Source of the DNA: Nocardia rosealba
GTDB taxonomy: Bacteria; Actinomycetota; Actinomycetes; Mycobacteriales; Mycobacteriaceae
Length of the DNA: 64,000 nucleotides
Direction of reading: 5' to 3'
NCBI RefSeq assembly: GCF_020216065.1
Contig: NZ_JAIWNA010000008.1
Coordinates: 177,624 to 241,623 of the forward strand
A program made the position numbers and the translations under genes. This document shows positions 62,167 through 64,000 of the stretch, piece after piece. The notes beneath the pieces were generated by a model. That model saw only the letters and a list, made by a program, of their open reading frames with translations, did not search any database and was not told the origin of the DNA. Numbering within the stretch: position 1 is the first letter of the stretch; each line of letters opens with the position of its first letter.

Positions 62167-62184
62167 GAGGTTAGCCTAACCTGA
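62166..62184. promoter_or_regulatory. IdeR/DmdR iron box in the entA-entE intergenic region
   Basis: TGAGGTTAGCCTAACCTGA matches the iron-box consensus TTAGGTTAGSCTAACCTAA at 17 of 19 positions and is a near-perfect palindrome. A second, weaker half-site (TTTGGTTAGC) follows about 11 bp downstream. IdeR loaded with Fe(II) binding here should repress both entA and entE. The first base coincides with the entA start codon on the minus strand. Confidence 0.85.
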
Positions 62185-62261
62185 CTGTCAGCTATTTGGT
62201 TAGCTTCCCTCATAACTTTTGGCCGAAACACCGAACCGCCTGCTCGAAAGAGGTGCTCGAC

Positions 62262-63908
62262 TTGACCGAACCCGCCTTCGCCGGCTTCACCCCCTGGCCC
62301 GCCGACCTGGCCGACCGCTATCGCGCCCACAATCTCTGGACCGGTGACACTTTCGGCGATGTTCTCGCCGCGCGTGCCGCCGCCACACCGGACCGGATCG
62401 CGGTTCTCGACACCGCCCACAGCTGGTCCTATGCCGAACTCCATCACCGTGCGCGTTCGCTCGCCGCCGGTCTGGCCCGTCTCGGCATCACGCCGGGCGA
62501 TCGGGTGCTGGTGCAGCTGCCCAACCGGGCCGAATTCGTCGAGGTGGTCTTCGCGCTCTTCGAGCTCGGCGCACTGCCGGTCTTCTGCCTGCCCGCGCAC
62601 CGCGCCGCCGAGCTGGTGCCGATCGCCGAGGCCGCCGCCGCGACGGCCGTCATCACCTGCGGAACCCACCAACGCTTCGACTACGCGGCGCTCGCGGCGA
62701 CGGTGCGGGAGAAGGTGTCGAGCCTGCGGCATGTGCTGCTCGTCCTCGACGAGGGCCAGCAACTGCCCGAGCGCGCGCACGATATCGCCGAATTCCGCGA
62801 CGAGCCGGTGGAACTGCCGGGATCGTCGGCCGGTGACGTCGCGTTTCTGCAGCTCTCGGGTGGCAGCACCGGCATCCCCAAGCTCATCGCCCGCACCCAC
62901 GACGACTACCTCTACAGCGTGCGCCGCAGCGCCGAGATCTGCGAACTCGACAGCGACACGGTGTATCTCGCGACGCTGCCCGTGGCCCACAACTTCCCGA
63001 TGAGTTCGCCGGGCATTCTCGGCGCGCTGTGGGCCGGTGGTGCGGTGGCCATGACGCCCGATCCCACACCGGCGACGGCCTTCCCGCTGATCGAGCGGTT
63101 CGGCGTCACCATCACCGGCCTGGTGCCACCGCTGGCGCGATTGTGGACCGAGCGCGCCGAAGCCGGTGACACGCCTGATCTTTCGAGCCTGCGGGTACTT
63201 CAGGTGGGTGGCGCCCGCTGCCAGGACGAGCTGGCGCGCCGGATCGGTCCCGCGCTCGGCGTCACCCTGCAGCAGGTGTTCGGGATGGCCGAGGGCCTGG
63301 TCTGCTACACCCGGCTCGACGACCCGATCGACGTGGTGGTGAGCACGCAGGGCAGGCCGATGTCGGAGTTCGACCAGATCGCGGTCGTCGACGACAACGG
63401 TGTGGAGGTGGCGCCGGGCGAACAGGGCAACCTGATCACTCAGGGCCCGTATACGATTCGCGGCTACTACGACAACCCCGAGGCCGACGCCCGCAGCTTC
63501 ACCGCCGACGGCTGGTACCGCACCGGCGACATCGTCTCGATCCGCCCCGACGGCAACCTCGTGGTCGCCGGCCGCGCGGGCGACTGGGTGAACCGCGGCG
63601 GCGAGAAGGTCTCCGCCGAGGAGCTCGAGGCACACCTGCTCGAGCATCCGGGCATCCGCGACGCCGTGATCGTCGGCACGCCCGACCCGGTGCTGGGACA
63701 ACGTATCTGCGCTTTCGTGCAGCCGACTGATCCGGAGCAGCGACCGACGCTCACCTCCGTGCGCAAGTTCGTGCGCGAGCGGGGTGTCGCGGCGTGGAAG
63801 ATGCCCGACGCGGTCGTGGTGATCGAACAGTTCCCCGAGACCGGCGTCGGCAAGACCAGCCGCAAGGAACTGCGGCAACTGCTCGCCGAGGGTGCCCTCG
63901 GGAACTGA
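62262..63908 (+). CDS. entE: 2,3-dihydroxybenzoate-AMP ligase
   Basis: EntE activates DHB as an adenylate and loads it on an aryl carrier protein. I place the start at TTG 62262, 8 nt after AAAGAGG (548 residues); longer in-frame starts at 62196 fall in the operator region. The adenylation core motifs are QLSGGSTGIPKLIARTH, VFGMAEGLVCYTR, GWYRTGDIVSI, RGGEKVSAEELE and VGKTSRKEL. The aryl-acid specificity segment PVAHNFPMSSPG, with the Asn that binds the 2-OH group, is typical of DHB ligases. It diverges from entA under the same iron box. Confidence 0.93.
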   Translation: MTEPAFAGFTPWPADLADRYRAHNLWTGDTFGDVLAARAAATPDRIAVLDTAHSWSYAELHHRARSLAAGLARLGITPGDRVLVQLPNRAEFVEVVFALFELGALPVFCLPAHRAAELVPIAEAAAATAVITCGTHQRFDYAALAATVREKVSSLRHVLLVLDEGQQLPERAHDIAEFRDEPVELPGSSAGDVAFLQLSGGSTGIPKLIARTHDDYLYSVRRSAEICELDSDTVYLATLPVAHNFPMSSPGILGALWAGGAVAMTPDPTPATAFPLIERFGVTITGLVPPLARLWTERAEAGDTPDLSSLRVLQVGGARCQDELARRIGPALGVTLQQVFGMAEGLVCYTRLDDPIDVVVSTQGRPMSEFDQIAVVDDNGVEVAPGEQGNLITQGPYTIRGYYDNPEADARSFTADGWYRTGDIVSIRPDGNLVVAGRAGDWVNRGGEKVSAEELEAHLLEHPGIRDAVIVGTPDPVLGQRICAFVQPTDPEQRPTLTSVRKFVRERGVAAWKMPDAVVVIEQFPETGVGKTSRKELRQLLAEGALGN

Positions 63909-64000
63909 TCCAGCAGAAGCGGTTCGGCCGGGGGTGGCGCACCGAGGGCGCCCCCCCCCCGGCTCCCGCCCGCCGTTCGATCCACGACCCCCGTACGGGG
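63909..64000. other. end of window after entE, with a C10 homopolymer
   Basis: No gene is visible in the last 92 bases. A run of ten C (63951-63960) sits inside very GC-rich sequence. It could be a real feature or a place where base counting is unreliable. Confidence 0.5.

Overview
The window is about 64 kb of GC-rich chromosomal DNA from a mycolic-acid actinobacterium, most likely Nocardia or a close relative in the Nocardiaceae. The evidence is gene content and order. The block lpdA, glpD, nei2/lhr, pcd/lrpA/lat, accA3, rhodanese, maf/accE5/accD5, birA, PH-domain protein, GtrA, purK/purE and fadE25 repeats, in inverted orientation, the order remembered for Mycobacterium tuberculosis Rv3303c to Rv3274c. 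Lineage-specific genes are inserted between these landmarks. There are no rRNA genes, CRISPR arrays, insertion sequences or prophage genes. One tRNA gene is present, the initiator tRNA-Met.

Layout. 1-5.4 kb: end of lpdA, two proline-rich envelope proteins, a MocR-type aminotransferase and an alpha/beta hydrolase. 5.5-9.6 kb: glycerol catabolism (TetR regulator and glpK on the minus strand, glpD on the plus strand). 9.6-16.8 kb: DNA repair (Nei2 glycosylase and the large helicase Lhr), a histidine-phosphatase-like protein and tRNA-fMet. 16.9-20.4 kb: lysine to alpha-aminoadipate catabolism (pcd, lrpA, lat). 20.5-23.6 kb: a small secreted peptide, a GNAT-like fragment, a DoxX-like membrane protein and a patatin lipase. 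23.7-31.1 kb: the acyl-CoA carboxylase locus (accA3, accD5, accE5, biotin ligase) with maf, a rhodanese and a SufR-like regulator. 31.2-35.4 kb: acyl-ACP desaturase, PH-domain protein, a two-component system and a GtrA protein. 35.4-40.3 kb: purK/purE, a PD-(D/E)XK (Rpn-like) protein, a TetR regulator and fadE25. 40.6-46.1 kb: lipoprotein, GNAT, FAD-linked oxidase, a second GtrA protein, and a translationally coupled HIT / mycothiol-dependent isomerase / peptidase E operon. 46.5-49.4 kb: the three-subunit proton-translocating transhydrogenase pntAa-pntAb-pntB.

The most distinctive part is 49.4-63.9 kb, a catecholate siderophore locus. A minus-strand operon runs entA, entC, entB (2,3-dihydroxybenzoate synthesis), then a 2,954-residue NRPS read as C-A-PCP-E-C-A-PCP-TE, then a siderophore-binding lipoprotein. 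The divergent entE activates 2,3-dihydroxybenzoate (DHB). A 17/19 match to the IdeR/DmdR iron box lies between entA and entE and touches the entA start codon. The module order is that of the chrysobactin/vanchrobactin synthetases (DHB, D-basic residue, third residue). Adenylation-pocket residues read by eye suggest a basic residue at module 1 but do not match the serine code at module 2. No aryl carrier domain is visible in the window, so the way DHB enters the line is unresolved.

Regulation. Many genes (lrpA, lat, birA, accD5, the PH-domain gene, the response regulator, the phosphatase-like gene) have a TANNNT box 6-8 nt before the start and no clear Shine-Dalgarno, which suggests leaderless transcripts. 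Perfect hairpins mark several convergent or terminal gene ends. All family names here come from reading sequence motifs, and no database search was run.
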